Below are positions 10,269-20,650 of a DNA stretch of 64,000 nucleotides, piece by piece. Numbering within the stretch: position 1 is the first letter of the stretch; each line of letters starts with the position of its first letter. Location of the stretch: positions 4,154,001-4,218,000 of the forward strand of contig NZ_CP033831.1 of the NCBI RefSeq assembly GCF_003812745.1, written 5' to 3'. The notes under the pieces were generated by a model. It was given only the letters and a program-made list of their open reading frames with translations. It searched no databases and was not told where the DNA came from. The position numbers were made by a program, and so were the translations under genes. This DNA is from Serratia sp. FDAARGOS_506. Its GTDB lineage: Bacteria > Pseudomonadota > Gammaproteobacteria > Enterobacterales > Enterobacteriaceae.

Positions 10269-10425
10269 AGTCCACTCCCTTCGGTAACGGCACTCAAGAT
10301 AACATAGGGTAGCGCTTGCCGAGGGGATTGATAAGAGCGCGCCGCCGATAAGCGAACGGCCTGCTCAGAAACCATGCGATTTTGCGGGGTTTGGCGCATT
10401 TTCGCCGCGCCCCGTTGGAGCAAAC

Positions 10426-10977
10426 TCAGAAATAGCTGACGAAAGGCGTGCTGTCCGGCGGTGTCACCTTGGTGGCGGCCTTCAACTGCGGCGTGCCCAG
10501 ATAGAGGAAGCCGACGATCTCGTCCTGCTCGCGGCAGCCGAAGGCTTCGCGCACCAACGCATGTTCGGTCCAGGCGCCGGTGCGCCAGATGCCGTTAAAG
10601 CCCTGCGCCAGCGCCGCCATCTGCATCGCCTGCACCGCGCAACCGGCGGAAACCACCTGCTCCCAGCGCGGCACCTTGGTCTCTTCAGTACAATGGGCGA
10701 TGACGGTGATGATCAGCGGTGCGCGGAACGGTGCCTTGGTGGCCTTTTCGATCGCCGCTTCGTCCAGTTGATCCTGCTTCGCCGCCGCCTGCAGCAGCTG
10801 GCTGAAGCGCTCCAGGCCCTGATTTTCGATCATCACGAAACGCCACGGCTGCAGCGCACCGTGATCGGGCGCACGCAGACCCGCGTTGATGATATTTTGG
10901 CGCACTTCCCCCGCCGGCGCCGGTTCCGCCAGGCGCGAAGCCGAGCGGCGATTCAATAAAAGATCCAGAGCATCCAT
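10426..10977 (-). CDS. ydjA: YdjA-type FMN nitroreductase
   Basis: A 183-residue minimal nitroreductase-fold protein, the same length as E. coli YdjA. It begins with the FMN-phosphate-binding run [10 protein letters not shown] and contains [12 protein letters not shown] and GFNGIWRTG, both typical of the family. Such proteins act as dimers with NAD(P)H and FMN; the physiological substrate is unknown. It lies 157 bp upstream of selD on the same strand, the order seen in E. coli, with no terminator between them. Confidence 0.93.
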   Translation of the reverse strand: MDALDLLLNRRSASRLAEPAPAGEVRQNIINAGLRAPDHGALQPWRFVMIENQGLERFSQLLQAAAKQDQLDEAAIEKATKAPFRAPLIITVIAHCTEETKVPRWEQVVSAGCAVQAMQMAALAQGFNGIWRTGAWTEHALVREAFGCREQDEIVGFLYLGTPQLKAATKVTPPDSTPFVSYF

Positions 10978-11137
10978 CGTAAACTCCTGATAACAATTTT
11001 CATTCCGGCCACGTTAACATAGCTAAACGACGAGTTACAGCCTCGGCGATAGCGTCTGCGTGCCACGATTTAAAGCTGACATTTACCCGGCCGCTCATTA
11101 GGATAGCGGAACATTCTCGACTCTTGTTGGAGAGCAC

Positions 11138-12994
11138 ATGCGCACATTGTGGCAAATTATTGCCGGCATTTTCCGGTGGACATGGCGTCTGCTGAATTTT
11201 ATCAGGGAACTGATCCTTAACCTGTTCCTGGTATTGCTGATCCTGGTTGGGGTCGGCATCTATCTGTCCTTCCAAAGTTCCTCCACCTCGACGGCCCCGG
11301 CACGCGGCGCGCTGCTGGTCGACTTAAGCGGCGTGGTGGTCGATCAGCCTTCGGTAAACAACCGGGTACGGCAATGGGGCCGCGAGCTGTTGGGTGCCTC
11401 CAGCAGCCGCCTGCAGGAAAACTCGCTGTTCGACGTGGTGGACAGCATCCGCAAAGCCAAAGACGACAAAAACATTACCGGCATGGTGTTGCAGCTGAAT
11501 GACTTCGCCGGTGCCGATCAGCCGTCGCTGCGTTATATCGGCAAGGCGCTGCGCGAATTCCGCGACAGCGGCAAGCCAATCTTCGCCATCGGCGACAGCT
11601 ACAATCAGACGCAATATTTCCTGGCCAGCTACGCCAACAAAATCTACCTGTCGCCTCAGGGCGCGGTCGATCTGCACGGTTTCGCCACCAACAATCTTTA
11701 CTACAAATCGTTGTTGGACATGCTTAAGGTCACTACCAATATCTTCCGTGTCGGCACCTATAAATCGGCGGTCGAGCCGCTGATCCGCGATGATATGTCC
11801 CCAGCGGCGCGCGAAGCGGACAGCCGCTGGATCGGCGGTCTGTGGCAGAACTATCTGGAGACCGTGGCGGCCAACCGTCAGCTGACGCCGCAGCAGCTGT
11901 TCCCGGGCGCCGCCGGCGTGCTGAGCGGCCTGCAGGCGGCCGGTGGCGACACCGCCCGCTATGCGCTGGACAATAAGCTGGTAGATGAGCTGGCGTCGCG
12001 CACCGCGATCGAGAATCAGCTGGTCAAGGCCTTCGGCTGGGATAAGCAGGCGAACGATTTCAACGCCACCAGCATCTACGACTACCAACCGAAGCCCGAT
12101 GCCAACCAAGGCGGCAAGATCGCCGTGGTGTTCGCCAACGGCGCCATCATGGACGGCCCGCAGACGCCGGGCAACGTCGGTGGCGATACCACCGCCGCCG
12201 AGCTGCGTCAGGCACGTCTGGATCCGGCCATCAAGGCCGTGGTGTTCCGCGTCAACAGCCCGGGCGGCAGCGTCAGCGCGTCCGAAGTGATCCGCTCCGA
12301 ACTGGCCGCCGTGCGCGCCGCCGGCAAACCGGTGGTCGTGTCGATGGGCGGCATGGCCGCATCAGGCGGCTACTGGGTTTCGACGCCGGCCGACTACATC
12401 ATCGCCAGCCCGAGCACCCTGACCGGTTCCATCGGCATTTTCGGCATAATCAACACCTATGAGAAAACCCTGGATACGCTGGGCGTGCACACCGACGGCG
12501 TGGCGACCTCACCGCTGGCCGACATTGCGGTCACCAAGGCGTTGCCGCAGGAGTTCTCGCAGATGATGCAGTTGAACATCGAAAACGGGTATAAGAACTT
12601 CCTCGAGTTGGTCGCCAAATCACGCAAGATGACCCCGCAACAGGTCGATCAAATCGCCCAAGGCCACGTCTGGCTCGGCAGTGACGCCAAGGCTAACGGC
12701 CTGGTCGATCAGTTGGGCGATTTCGACGACGCGGTGAAGAAAGCCGCCGAGCTGGCCAAGCTGCAGCAGTGGCAGCTCGACTGGTTCGTCGATACCCCAA
12801 GCCTGAGCGATATGGTGCTCAGCCAGTTCGGCGTTTCCATTCACGCCCTGCTGCCGGCGGCGATTCAGGCCATGTTGCCCGCTCCACTGGTCTCGGTCGC
12901 CAATGCGGTGAAAGAACAGCCGGGCTTGTTCAATAACCTGAACGATCCGCAGAACCGTTATGCGATCTGCCTCACCTGCGGAGAAGTCCGCTAA
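11138..12994 (+). CDS. sppA: Signal peptide peptidase SppA (protease IV)
   Basis: A 618-residue inner-membrane serine protease that degrades cleaved signal peptides. One N-terminal transmembrane helix (residues ~24-46) is followed by two S49 domains. The split catalytic dyad is visible: Lys209 in GTYKSAVEP of the N-terminal half and Ser409 in GMAASGGYW of the C-terminal half, both at the E. coli positions. The [10 protein letters not shown] strand supports this. It diverges from ydjA and a strong terminator at 13008 ends the unit. Confidence 0.97.
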   Translation: MRTLWQIIAGIFRWTWRLLNFIRELILNLFLVLLILVGVGIYLSFQSSSTSTAPARGALLVDLSGVVVDQPSVNNRVRQWGRELLGASSSRLQENSLFDVVDSIRKAKDDKNITGMVLQLNDFAGADQPSLRYIGKALREFRDSGKPIFAIGDSYNQTQYFLASYANKIYLSPQGAVDLHGFATNNLYYKSLLDMLKVTTNIFRVGTYKSAVEPLIRDDMSPAAREADSRWIGGLWQNYLETVAANRQLTPQQLFPGAAGVLSGLQAAGGDTARYALDNKLVDELASRTAIENQLVKAFGWDKQANDFNATSIYDYQPKPDANQGGKIAVVFANGAIMDGPQTPGNVGGDTTAAELRQARLDPAIKAVVFRVNSPGGSVSASEVIRSELAAVRAAGKPVVVSMGGMAASGGYWVSTPADYIIASPSTLTGSIGIFGIINTYEKTLDTLGVHTDGVATSPLADIAVTKALPQEFSQMMQLNIENGYKNFLELVAKSRKMTPQQVDQIAQGHVWLGSDAKANGLVDQLGDFDDAVKKAAELAKLQQWQLDWFVDTPSLSDMVLSQFGVSIHALLPAAIQAMLPAPLVSVANAVKEQPGLFNNLNDPQNRYAICLTCGEVR

Positions 12995-13007
12995 CAAATA
13001 ATTCTGC

Positions 13008-13033
13008 AGCCCGGCCTCCGCCGGGCTTTTTTT
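13008..13033 (+). terminator. Terminator after sppA
   Basis: Stem AGCCCGGC/GCCGGGCT with a CTCC loop and seven Ts. It separates sppA from ansA. Confidence 0.9.
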
Positions 13034-13081
13034 CTGCCGCCATACCCCTATAATTCAGCCCATCTTATCTTTGTTAAAATC

Positions 13082-14104
13082 ATGACCATGCAAAAGAAAT
13101 CCATTTACGTCGCCTACACCGGCGGCACCATCGGCATGCAGCGCTCCGATCACGGCTACATCCCGGTTTCCGGTCACCTGCAGCGCCAGCTGGCGCTGAT
13201 GCCTGAATTCCATCGCCCGGAGATGCCCGATTTCACCATTCATGAATACGCACCACTGATCGACTCTTCGGACATGACGCCGGAAGACTGGCAGCACATC
13301 GCCGACGACATCAAGCAGAACTACGATCGCTACGACGGCTTCGTAATCCTGCACGGCACCGACACTATGGCGTTCACCGCGTCGGCGCTCTCCTTCATGC
13401 TGGAAAACCTGGCTAAACCGGTGATCGTCACCGGCTCGCAAATTCCGCTGGCGGAGCTGCGTTCCGATGGCCAGACTAACCTGCTCAACGCGCTGTATTT
13501 GGCGGCCAACCATCCGGTGAACGAAGTCAGCCTGTTCTTCAACAACAAGCTGTTCCGCGGCAACCGCACCACCAAAGCGCACGCCGACGGCTTCGACGCT
13601 TTCGCCTCTCCGAATCTGCCGCCGCTGCTGGAAGCCGGTATTCACATTCGTCGCCAGCACGGCATCGACAGCCCGGCTTGCAACGGCGCACTGCGGGTGC
13701 ACGACATCACGCCACAGCCGATCGGCGTAGTCACCATCTACCCGGGCATTTCCGGCGCGGTAGTGCGTAATTTCCTGCTGCAGCCGGTCAAAGCGCTGAT
13801 TCTACGCTCCTACGGCGTCGGCAACGCACCGCAAAAGGCCGAGTTGATCGACGAGTTGCGTGCGGCCTCCGAACGCGGCATCGTGGTGGTCAACCTGACG
13901 CAATGTATCTCCGGGCGCGTCAATATGGAAGGCTACGCCACCGGCAACGCGCTGGCGCACGCCGGGGTGATCAGCGGTTTCGACATGACGGTGGAAGCCG
14001 CCCTGACCAAATTGCACTATCTGTTGAGCCAGCCGCTGACGCCGGAACAAATCCGCGCCCTGATGCAGCAGGACCTGCGCGGTGAACTGAGTATCAACGG
14101 TTAA
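13082..14104 (+). CDS. ansA: L-asparaginase I (cytoplasmic)
   Basis: A 340-residue type I asparaginase. The first active-site threonine lies in YTGGTIG near the N-terminus and the second in HGTDTMAFTASAL. No signal peptide is present, unlike the periplasmic high-affinity AnsB. Two starts are possible: ATG at 13082, or ATG at 13088, which gives MQKKSIYVAYTGG exactly as in E. coli. Neither has a strong ribosome site. pncA follows 22 bp downstream, so the two form an operon as in E. coli. Confidence 0.95.
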   Translation: MTMQKKSIYVAYTGGTIGMQRSDHGYIPVSGHLQRQLALMPEFHRPEMPDFTIHEYAPLIDSSDMTPEDWQHIADDIKQNYDRYDGFVILHGTDTMAFTASALSFMLENLAKPVIVTGSQIPLAELRSDGQTNLLNALYLAANHPVNEVSLFFNNKLFRGNRTTKAHADGFDAFASPNLPPLLEAGIHIRRQHGIDSPACNGALRVHDITPQPIGVVTIYPGISGAVVRNFLLQPVKALILRSYGVGNAPQKAELIDELRAASERGIVVVNLTQCISGRVNMEGYATGNALAHAGVISGFDMTVEAALTKLHYLLSQPLTPEQIRALMQQDLRGELSING

Positions 14105-14126
14105 CCTACTGACCTCTGGAGTAGCG

Positions 14127-14759
14127 ATGAAAACGGCCCTGTTGTTGATCGATCTGCAAAATGATTTCTGCCCCGGCGGCGCGCTGGCGGTCACGGCAGG
14201 CGACGCCGTCATCCCGGTCGCCAATCAGGCGATCGCCGCCAGTCTGGCGCGGGGCGAGCCGGTAGTCGCCAGCCAGGACTGGCACCCCGCCAATCATCGC
14301 AGCTTTGCGGTGAACTCCCATACGCAGGTCGGTACCCTCGGCGAGCTGGAAGGTCTACCGCAGGTGTGGTGGCCGGTGCACTGCGTGCAAGAGAGCCACG
14401 GCGCCGATTTTCACCCTCAGCTGCAACGGCAACACATCAATGCCGTCTTTCGCAAAGGCCAGGATACGGATATCGACAGCTACAGCGCGTTTTTCGATAA
14501 CGGCCACCGGGCTCAGACCGAGCTGCACAACTGGCTGCAATCACAAGGCGTCCAGCGGCTGGCAATCATGGGCCTGGCGACCGACTACTGCGTGAAGTTC
14601 AGCGTGCTGGATGCGCTGGCTGCCGGCTATCCAACGCAAGTGATCGTCGACGGCTGCCGCGGCGTTAATCTGCAGCCGGACGACAGCGAGCGGGCGCTGC
14701 AGGGCATGGCGCGCGCAGGCGCACAACTGGTTACCCTGTCACAATTTCTCGCCAACTAA
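14127..14759 (+). CDS. pncA: Nicotinamidase / pyrazinamidase
   Basis: A 210-residue isochorismatase-fold amidase converting nicotinamide to nicotinate in NAD salvage. The catalytic triad is readable as Asp9 (LLIDLQNDFCPGG), Lys110 (FRKGQD) and Cys155 (TDYCVKF). The metal site comprises Asp51, His53 (DWHPANH) and His85. A ribosome site (CTCTGGAG) precedes the ATG. It is the second gene of the ansA-pncA unit. Its activity would also make a strain sensitive to pyrazinamide-type prodrugs, which is known for the family. Confidence 0.96.
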   Translation: MKTALLLIDLQNDFCPGGALAVTAGDAVIPVANQAIAASLARGEPVVASQDWHPANHRSFAVNSHTQVGTLGELEGLPQVWWPVHCVQESHGADFHPQLQRQHINAVFRKGQDTDIDSYSAFFDNGHRAQTELHNWLQSQGVQRLAIMGLATDYCVKFSVLDALAAGYPTQVIVDGCRGVNLQPDDSERALQGMARAGAQLVTLSQFLAN

Positions 14760-14991
14760 ATCCTCTCGGGTGCCACCGGCGCCCTCTCTGCGCGGCGGCG
14801 AAAATATCGACGCCGCTCACAATACCGCCCTTCTTCTTCCCCAACGGCTTGTGACCGACAGGCGCTTTTGCTGTTATGGCTGCGACGCTTTTGGCGTCAA
14901 CCGGTTATACGCATCCGGGGCCCGCTGAGCCCGGCTTTATTGTAACCGCCTCTGGCGGTGCGGTCGGCCTTGCCGGCCCAAGGAGACAGAC

Positions 14992-16269
14992 ATGAAAATA
15001 ACCCGAAAACTGCTGCCTTTGCTGGCGGCGGTGCAGTTGGCTATGGCCGGCGCAAGCACGGCCCAGGCGGCGTATCTCTCCGTCGGTTACTTCAACGGCG
15101 GCGGCGACGTCACCGCCGGTCCCGGTGGCGACATCGACAAGCTGGACGTCACGCAAATCACCCACCTCAACTATTCTTTTGGCCTGATCTACAACGACGA
15201 GAAAGACGAAATCAATGCGGCGCTGAAAGACCCCGCTCGCCGCCACCAGATCTACCTGTCGCCGAAGGTAATGGCCGATCTGGAACGGCTGCCGACGCTG
15301 CGCAAGCAGAACCCCGAGCTGAAAGTGCTTCTGTCGGTCGGCGGCTGGGGCGCACAGGGCTTCTCCGCCGCTGCGGCAACTGCGGAAAACCGGGCGATAT
15401 TCATCCGCTCCGCGCTGCAGGTGATCGCACAGTATCAACTGGATGGCATCGATCTGGACTGGGAATATCCGGTGAACGGCGCCTGGGGGCTGGTGGAAAG
15501 CCAACCGGCAGACCGCGACAACTTCACCCTGCTGCTGAAAGAGCTTCACCAGGCGCTGGGTAAAGGCAAGCTGTTAACTATCGCCGTCGGGGCCAACGTC
15601 AAAAGCCCGCAGGAATGGGTCGATGTGAAAAGCATTGCCCCTTACCTCGACTACATCAATCTGATGACCTACGACATGGCTTACGGCACGCAGTATTTCA
15701 ATGCCAACCTGTACGATTCAAAGCGTTGGCCAACCGTGGCGGCCGCCGACCGTTACAGCGCCGATTTCGTGGTAAAGAATTATCTGGCTGCCGGACTGAA
15801 ACCGGCGCAAATGAATCTGGGCATCGGTTTCTACGGTCGGGTGCCGAAGCGGGCGACCGAGGCGGGCATCGACTGGGACAAGCCGGACGCCGCCAAACAT
15901 CCGGTGACGCAGCCTTATTTCAGTGCGCGCGAAATCGCCCAGTTCAACGCGCTGGGGCTGGATCTCGGCAAAGACACCTACTTCAAATACCACGATATCG
16001 TCAGCAAATTGCTCAACGATCCGCAGCATCGTTTTCACGAACACTGGGATGACGACGCCAAGGTACCTTACCTGACGCTGCAATCCGCCGAAGGCAAACC
16101 CCTGTTCGCCATCTCCTACGAGAACCCGCGTTCGGTGGCCATCAAAGCCGAGTACATCAAAAGCCAGGGATTGGGCGGTGCGATGTTCTGGGAATACGGC
16201 GCGGACGACAACAACCGGCTGGCGCAGCAGCTGGCAGAATCGCTAGGGATTAAGGGCGAGAAACGGTAA
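14992..16269 (+). CDS. chiD: Secreted GH18 chitinase, ChiD-like
   Basis: A 425-residue glycoside hydrolase family 18 enzyme. A signal peptide (residues 1-26, ending STAQA) directs export. The strand-3 motif LLSVGGWG and the catalytic motif DGIDLDWEYP follow, with acid/base Glu158 and Asp154/Asp156 intact. MTYDMAYG and FWEYGAD come later. No chitin-binding or FnIII module is present, so it is a single-domain enzyme. Right after the catalytic motif there is an insertion (NGAWGLVESQPADR) that I associate with Serratia chitinase D. It has its own 232-bp upstream region and sits between pncA and yeaC, an insertion relative to E. coli. Confidence 0.88.
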   Translation: MKITRKLLPLLAAVQLAMAGASTAQAAYLSVGYFNGGGDVTAGPGGDIDKLDVTQITHLNYSFGLIYNDEKDEINAALKDPARRHQIYLSPKVMADLERLPTLRKQNPELKVLLSVGGWGAQGFSAAAATAENRAIFIRSALQVIAQYQLDGIDLDWEYPVNGAWGLVESQPADRDNFTLLLKELHQALGKGKLLTIAVGANVKSPQEWVDVKSIAPYLDYINLMTYDMAYGTQYFNANLYDSKRWPTVAAADRYSADFVVKNYLAAGLKPAQMNLGIGFYGRVPKRATEAGIDWDKPDAAKHPVTQPYFSAREIAQFNALGLDLGKDTYFKYHDIVSKLLNDPQHRFHEHWDDDAKVPYLTLQSAEGKPLFAISYENPRSVAIKAEYIKSQGLGGAMFWEYGADDNNRLAQQLAESLGIKGEKR

Positions 16270-16311
16270 ATCGAGGGGGCGATGGCGATATCGCCCCGCT
16301 TTAAGGCAGCC

Positions 16312-16584
16312 TTACTGCGGCTTGAGTTTCACCAACGGCTCGGCGACGAACTGCTGCTTCAGCTCTTGCTTGCTCTTCATCACGATCTGCCCGTCGGTGC
16401 CGATGCTCATATGCTGCGGATCGACGTTGTTCATCGACTGCCACAGCATCACTGCCTGCAGGCTGTTTTCTTTCTGCTCCGGCGTCAGCGCCACGCCGTC
16501 CGGCCATTTGCCCAGCTCAACCGCCTGCACCAGGCGCTGGTATATCTCGGGCGTCATCGCCGCAATCAGATCTTTCACGTCCAT
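16312..16584 (-). CDS. yeaC: YeaC-family protein (DUF1315)
   Basis: A 90-residue protein that aligns end to end with E. coli YeaC (LIAAMTPEIYQRL, AVELGKWPDGVALT, VMLWQ). It has no signal peptide or recognisable catalytic motif and its function is unknown. It lies 63 bp downstream of msrB on the same strand, the conserved enterobacterial pairing msrB-yeaC. Confidence 0.92.
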   Translation of the reverse strand: MDVKDLIAAMTPEIYQRLVQAVELGKWPDGVALTPEQKENSLQAVMLWQSMNNVDPQHMSIGTDGQIVMKSKQELKQQFVAEPLVKLKPQ

Positions 16585-16647
16585 CAGAGCCCTTCTCGCT
16601 TACGGATGAATAATTAGCTGAATCGATTTTGTCGGTTAAATTACCAC

Positions 16648-17061
16648 TTAACCGGCCGTTTGGTCGCCATTTTCGCCATCGGTGAAACTCAGTGAGGCGG
16701 AGTTGACACAATAGCGGTCGCCGGTCGGTTGCGGGCCATCGGGGAAAACGTGCCCCAGGTGCGCATCACAGTGGCCGCAGCGGATTTCAACACGATGCAT
16801 ATTATGTGAATTATCATCGAGATAACGGATTGCATCGGCGGAAACCGGCTCATAAAAGCTCGGCCAGCCGCAGCCAGAATCATACTTGGTTTCGGAATAG
16901 AACAGCGGCTGGTTACAGCACAGACAATGGTACACGCCCTCGCGCTTGTTGTGCAGCAATTTGCCGCTGAACGGCGCTTCGGTGCCACGCTGTTGTGTCA
17001 CATAACGTTGGATTTCATTCAGTTCCGTGACCGGATGACCGGGGGTTGTCTCTTTAGCCAT
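16648..17061 (-). CDS. msrB: Peptide-methionine (R)-S-oxide reductase
   Basis: A 137-residue MsrB repairing oxidised methionine. Two CxxC pairs (CLCC at ~46-49 and CGHC at ~95-98) form the structural zinc site. The catalytic Cys lies in RYCVNSASL near the C-terminus, and the substrate loop [10 protein letters not shown] is present. It diverges from gapA with a 348-bp shared control region, as in E. coli. Confidence 0.96.
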   Translation of the reverse strand: MAKETTPGHPVTELNEIQRYVTQQRGTEAPFSGKLLHNKREGVYHCLCCNQPLFYSETKYDSGCGWPSFYEPVSADAIRYLDDNSHNMHRVEIRCGHCDAHLGHVFPDGPQPTGDRYCVNSASLSFTDGENGDQTAG

Positions 17062-17185
17062 TTGTGCTTATCTCTGAATATGGATAATGTCAACGAAAAC
17101 AATGATTAATAATAACAAAAAATTAACACCACTGCAGGGGTTTTTGGCCTAAACTGTAGCCCATAAAGGCCACGTCACGATGATA

Positions 17186-17201
17186 TGTGATAGCGATCAC
17201 A
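17186..17201. promoter_or_regulatory. CRP-cAMP binding site
   Basis: TGTGATAGCGATCACA is a perfect TGTGA-N6-TCACA palindrome, centred about 216 bp before the gapA start and 132 bp before the msrB start. Confidence 0.85.
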
Positions 17202-17358
17202 CATCTTGCGTATGCTGACTTTATACTTGGCGGCTTGTCCCCATATAACGGATGAGGCCGAGCGCAAATGGACTGTGCAATAAGCGTGCAAAACCACCCT
17301 TCCGGTTTGACTTGCCGCAAGAATTGACACGATTCCGCTTGACGCTGGGTAAGGTTTT

Positions 17359-17373
17359 TGTAATTTTACAACC
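17359..17373 (-). promoter_or_regulatory. HexR-like operator at gapA
   Basis: On the minus strand this reads GGTTGTAAAATTACA. It matches 14 of 15 positions of the box before pykA and fits the published HexR consensus TGTARTWWWAYTACA at 13 of 15. It overlaps the likely proximal -10 of gapA, which would suit repression. Confidence 0.65.
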
Positions 17374-17397
17374 AACCTTTTATTCACTAACAAATAG

Positions 17398-18405
<1,008 letters not shown>

Positions 18406-18430
18406 TGGCATGATGTTAAGCTGATAATGA

Positions 18431-18456
18431 GGGCGACATTTTTGTCGCCCTTTTTT
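18431..18456 (+). terminator. Terminator after gapA
   Basis: Stem GGGCGACA/TGTCGCCC with six Ts. It sits just before the yeaD start. Confidence 0.92.
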
Positions 18457-18488
18457 ATTTGTATCTCCGGCAAACAATAGGTCATGAA

Positions 18489-19364
18489 ATGAACGAGAAA
18501 ATTTTCACCCTGCCCGTTTCCGAACAGATTTCGCCTTACATCAGCCAGCGTCAACTCGATGAGCTGGGCGTGGTTGTGGTCTCGCACCCTAAAGTGCGTG
18601 CGGCCGTCGCGCTGCAAGGCGCCCATTTGCTGGCCTGGCAGCCAAGCGGTGAGCAGCCGGTGATTTGGCTCAGCAATAACACCCCATTCGCCAAAGGCAA
18701 GGCCATCCGCGGCGGCGTGCCGATCTGCTGGCCGTGGTTCGGCCCGGTAGCGCAACCGTCTCACGGTTTTGCCCGCAACCAGCCCTGGAGCCTGACAGCG
18801 CACGATGAAGATGACAACGGCGTCATCCTGACCTTCACGCTGAAAGACAATGAGCAGACCCGCAAACTGTGGCCGCACGCCTTCACATTGATTGCCCGTT
18901 TCAAGCTGGGTGAAGAGTGCGAGATCGAACTGGAATCGCACGGCGAGTATCAAGCCACAGCAGCGCTGCACAGCTACTTCCAGGTGGGCGACATCGACCG
19001 GGTTAGCGTGGCGGGCCTGGGCGAGCCTTATATCGACAAGGTAGCGGGTGGCGCAGAGGCGCGCCAGACAGGCGAAGTGACCTTCGTCGGCCAAACCGAC
19101 CGCGTCTACACTCGCCCCGAGGCATTCAGCCTGATCCGCGATCCGGCGCTCGCACGCACCATCGAGGTTCATCACCATCATATGAGTGACGTTATCGCCT
19201 GGAACCCGGGTGTAGAACTCTCATGCAGCATGGGGGATATGCCGAACGACGGCTACAAAACCATGGTCTGCGTTGAGACCGGGCGCGTCAGCAAACCGCT
19301 GGTCGCCGCCGGCGAACAGCCTGCTCGTTTGGGTGTTACCTTCCGCAGCCGTAAGCAGGCTTGA
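18489..19364 (+). CDS. yeaD: D-hexose-6-phosphate mutarotase YeaD
   Basis: A 291-residue aldose-1-epimerase-like protein that interconverts alpha and beta anomers of hexose 6-phosphates. Family landmarks include LQGAHLL, the RGGVPICWPWFG segment, the catalytic-region LHSYFQVGD and the C-terminal SMGDMPNDGYKTMVCVE. The start at 18489 agrees with the E. coli protein; the upstream in-frame ATG at 18459 lies over the gapA terminator. It follows gapA as in E. coli. Confidence 0.94.
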   Translation: MNEKIFTLPVSEQISPYISQRQLDELGVVVVSHPKVRAAVALQGAHLLAWQPSGEQPVIWLSNNTPFAKGKAIRGGVPICWPWFGPVAQPSHGFARNQPWSLTAHDEDDNGVILTFTLKDNEQTRKLWPHAFTLIARFKLGEECEIELESHGEYQATAALHSYFQVGDIDRVSVAGLGEPYIDKVAGGAEARQTGEVTFVGQTDRVYTRPEAFSLIRDPALARTIEVHHHHMSDVIAWNPGVELSCSMGDMPNDGYKTMVCVETGRVSKPLVAAGEQPARLGVTFRSRKQA

Positions 19365-19401
19365 AAAATCATGCGCGGCAGCGCACCACAGATGTGCAAA
19401 A

Positions 19402-19423
19402 AGGGGCGCTAGCGCCCCTTTTT
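19402..19423. terminator. Bidirectional terminator between yeaD and mipA
   Basis: Perfect palindrome AGGGGCGCTAGCGCCCCT flanked by A-run on the left and T-run on the right. It serves the convergent genes yeaD (+) and mipA (-). Confidence 0.9.
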
Positions 19424-19459
19424 GATGCCCACCATGCACGATGTTCGTGCAATGCGTGA

Positions 19460-20224
19460 TTAGAAGGTGTAGCTCACACCCGTCATCAACAAACCGGTGT
19501 AGGATTTATCCACCATCGGGCTGTCTTTCACTTCATCAGACAACTTCACATAGCGACCGACGAAGAAGGCGTTCCAGCTTTTGTTGATCTGGTAATTGGC
19601 GCTCAGTTCAAGATACGGCGCCCAGCTATCGCCTGGGGTGTAGCTGTCCAGGCCGCTGCGGCGAGATTCATTGGCGCTGACGCCATAGTAATATTTGTTC
19701 TGGTTTTTGCTGTTCCACATCACGCCCACGCCTGGGACCAGCGTCAGTGCGTCCAGATCAAACTTGTACAGGTAAGCCACATCGCCCACCAGACCATTGC
19801 TGTTGTTCAGCGTGTCACCGGTGAAGGTAGTGCGGAGGGTGCCCCACTCTGCGTTGTGCGAATAGGCCAGGCCGGCCATCAGCGTGCCACGGCGTTTGTC
19901 GAGACGCTTCATGCGATCGTCGTCGCTGTCGCCAGGACGGTAGCCCCATGGCGTGTAGTAACCCATGATGCTCAGCTGATTTTCTTGATCTTTCCACAGG
20001 TAGTAACCCGCGGTCAGAGTACGGAAGTAGAAATCGTCACCTTCATAGTTGATGACGGGCACCGGATAAACGCGGTCCTGATAACCGCGATACGCGTCCG
20101 GGCTAACCAGCGCGGCAGCGCCGAGTGACCAGGTTCCCGCCTGAGCACTTTGCGCACAAACCATTGCGGAAGCGATAATTGCTAGCGTTTTAAGTTTTGA
20201 AATCTTCACTGGTTCTTTTTCCAT
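19460..20224 (-). CDS. mipA: MipA/OmpV-family outer-membrane protein
   Basis: A 254-residue beta-barrel protein of the MltA-interacting family, which in E. coli scaffolds MltA and PBP1B. A signal peptide ends AQSAQA, followed by GTWSLGAAAL. Alternating aromatic strands run to a C-terminal SYTF, the terminal-Phe signature of outer-membrane barrels. The start is ambiguous: ATG at 20224, or GTG at 20209 (V-K-I-S-K) giving a more usual signal peptide length. It sits in the E. coli position between yeaD and yeaG and diverges from yeaG. Confidence 0.9.
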   Translation of the reverse strand: MEKEPVKISKLKTLAIIASAMVCAQSAQAGTWSLGAAALVSPDAYRGYQDRVYPVPVINYEGDDFYFRTLTAGYYLWKDQENQLSIMGYYTPWGYRPGDSDDDRMKRLDKRRGTLMAGLAYSHNAEWGTLRTTFTGDTLNNSNGLVGDVAYLYKFDLDALTLVPGVGVMWNSKNQNKYYYGVSANESRRSGLDSYTPGDSWAPYLELSANYQINKSWNAFFVGRYVKLSDEVKDSPMVDKSYTGLLMTGVSYTF

Positions 20225-20650
20225 AAATTACAGGGTTAATAGCCGCAATAGTTTATGTGAAAATTTAGTTACGTGCCTAATCTTTACAATAGAAAACGAC
20301 CAAGATCGAATAACTTATAGCGGAATTATGAATTAATCATTGCGGAACGATGACGTTTCATCCCGCAGGCCGCGCCAGACAAGGCATTTGGCTCCCACGG
20401 TAATAACTGAGTCATTGATATGACTTAAAAAAAGCTTTTTCTGCGGCAGGAAATTTTCCGGCAAGCAAACTAAGCTTAAATCAGAAGGTGAATTTATCCT
20501 GGGCCCAGTGGCATACAGCGCAACTCGCGATAATAAGCGCACCAAGTTGGCATACGGGTTGCTGTACTCAGGCGTATTCTCATCTTTCGGGAGCCAGAAC
20601 ACTATCACACGCTCTCTTTAACCTGTGCTAATAACGAAAGGACGGGCATC
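20225..20650. other. mipA-yeaG divergent control region
   Basis: 426 bp with no convincing gene. A 91-codon minus-strand frame at 20333-20608 has no family resemblance or ribosome site. The region contains the sigma-54 promoter described separately, and the half nearest mipA is AT-rich. Confidence 0.6.
20548..20563 (+). promoter_or_regulatory. Sigma-54 promoter of yeaGH
   Basis: TGGCATACGGGTTGCT matches the sigma-54 -24/-12 consensus, with GG and GC exactly ten bases apart and TTGCT at -12. It predicts a start near 20575, 76 bp before yeaG. In E. coli yeaGH is known to be nitrogen-stress/NtrC controlled. Confidence 0.8.

Noticed and set aside
16301-16507. A second small frame overlapping yeaC
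   Set aside because: It is a frame shadow of yeaC, which matches its family end to end.
20333-20608. A 91-codon minus-strand frame in the mipA-yeaG gap
   Set aside because: It overlaps the sigma-54 promoter, lacks a ribosome site and resembles no family.
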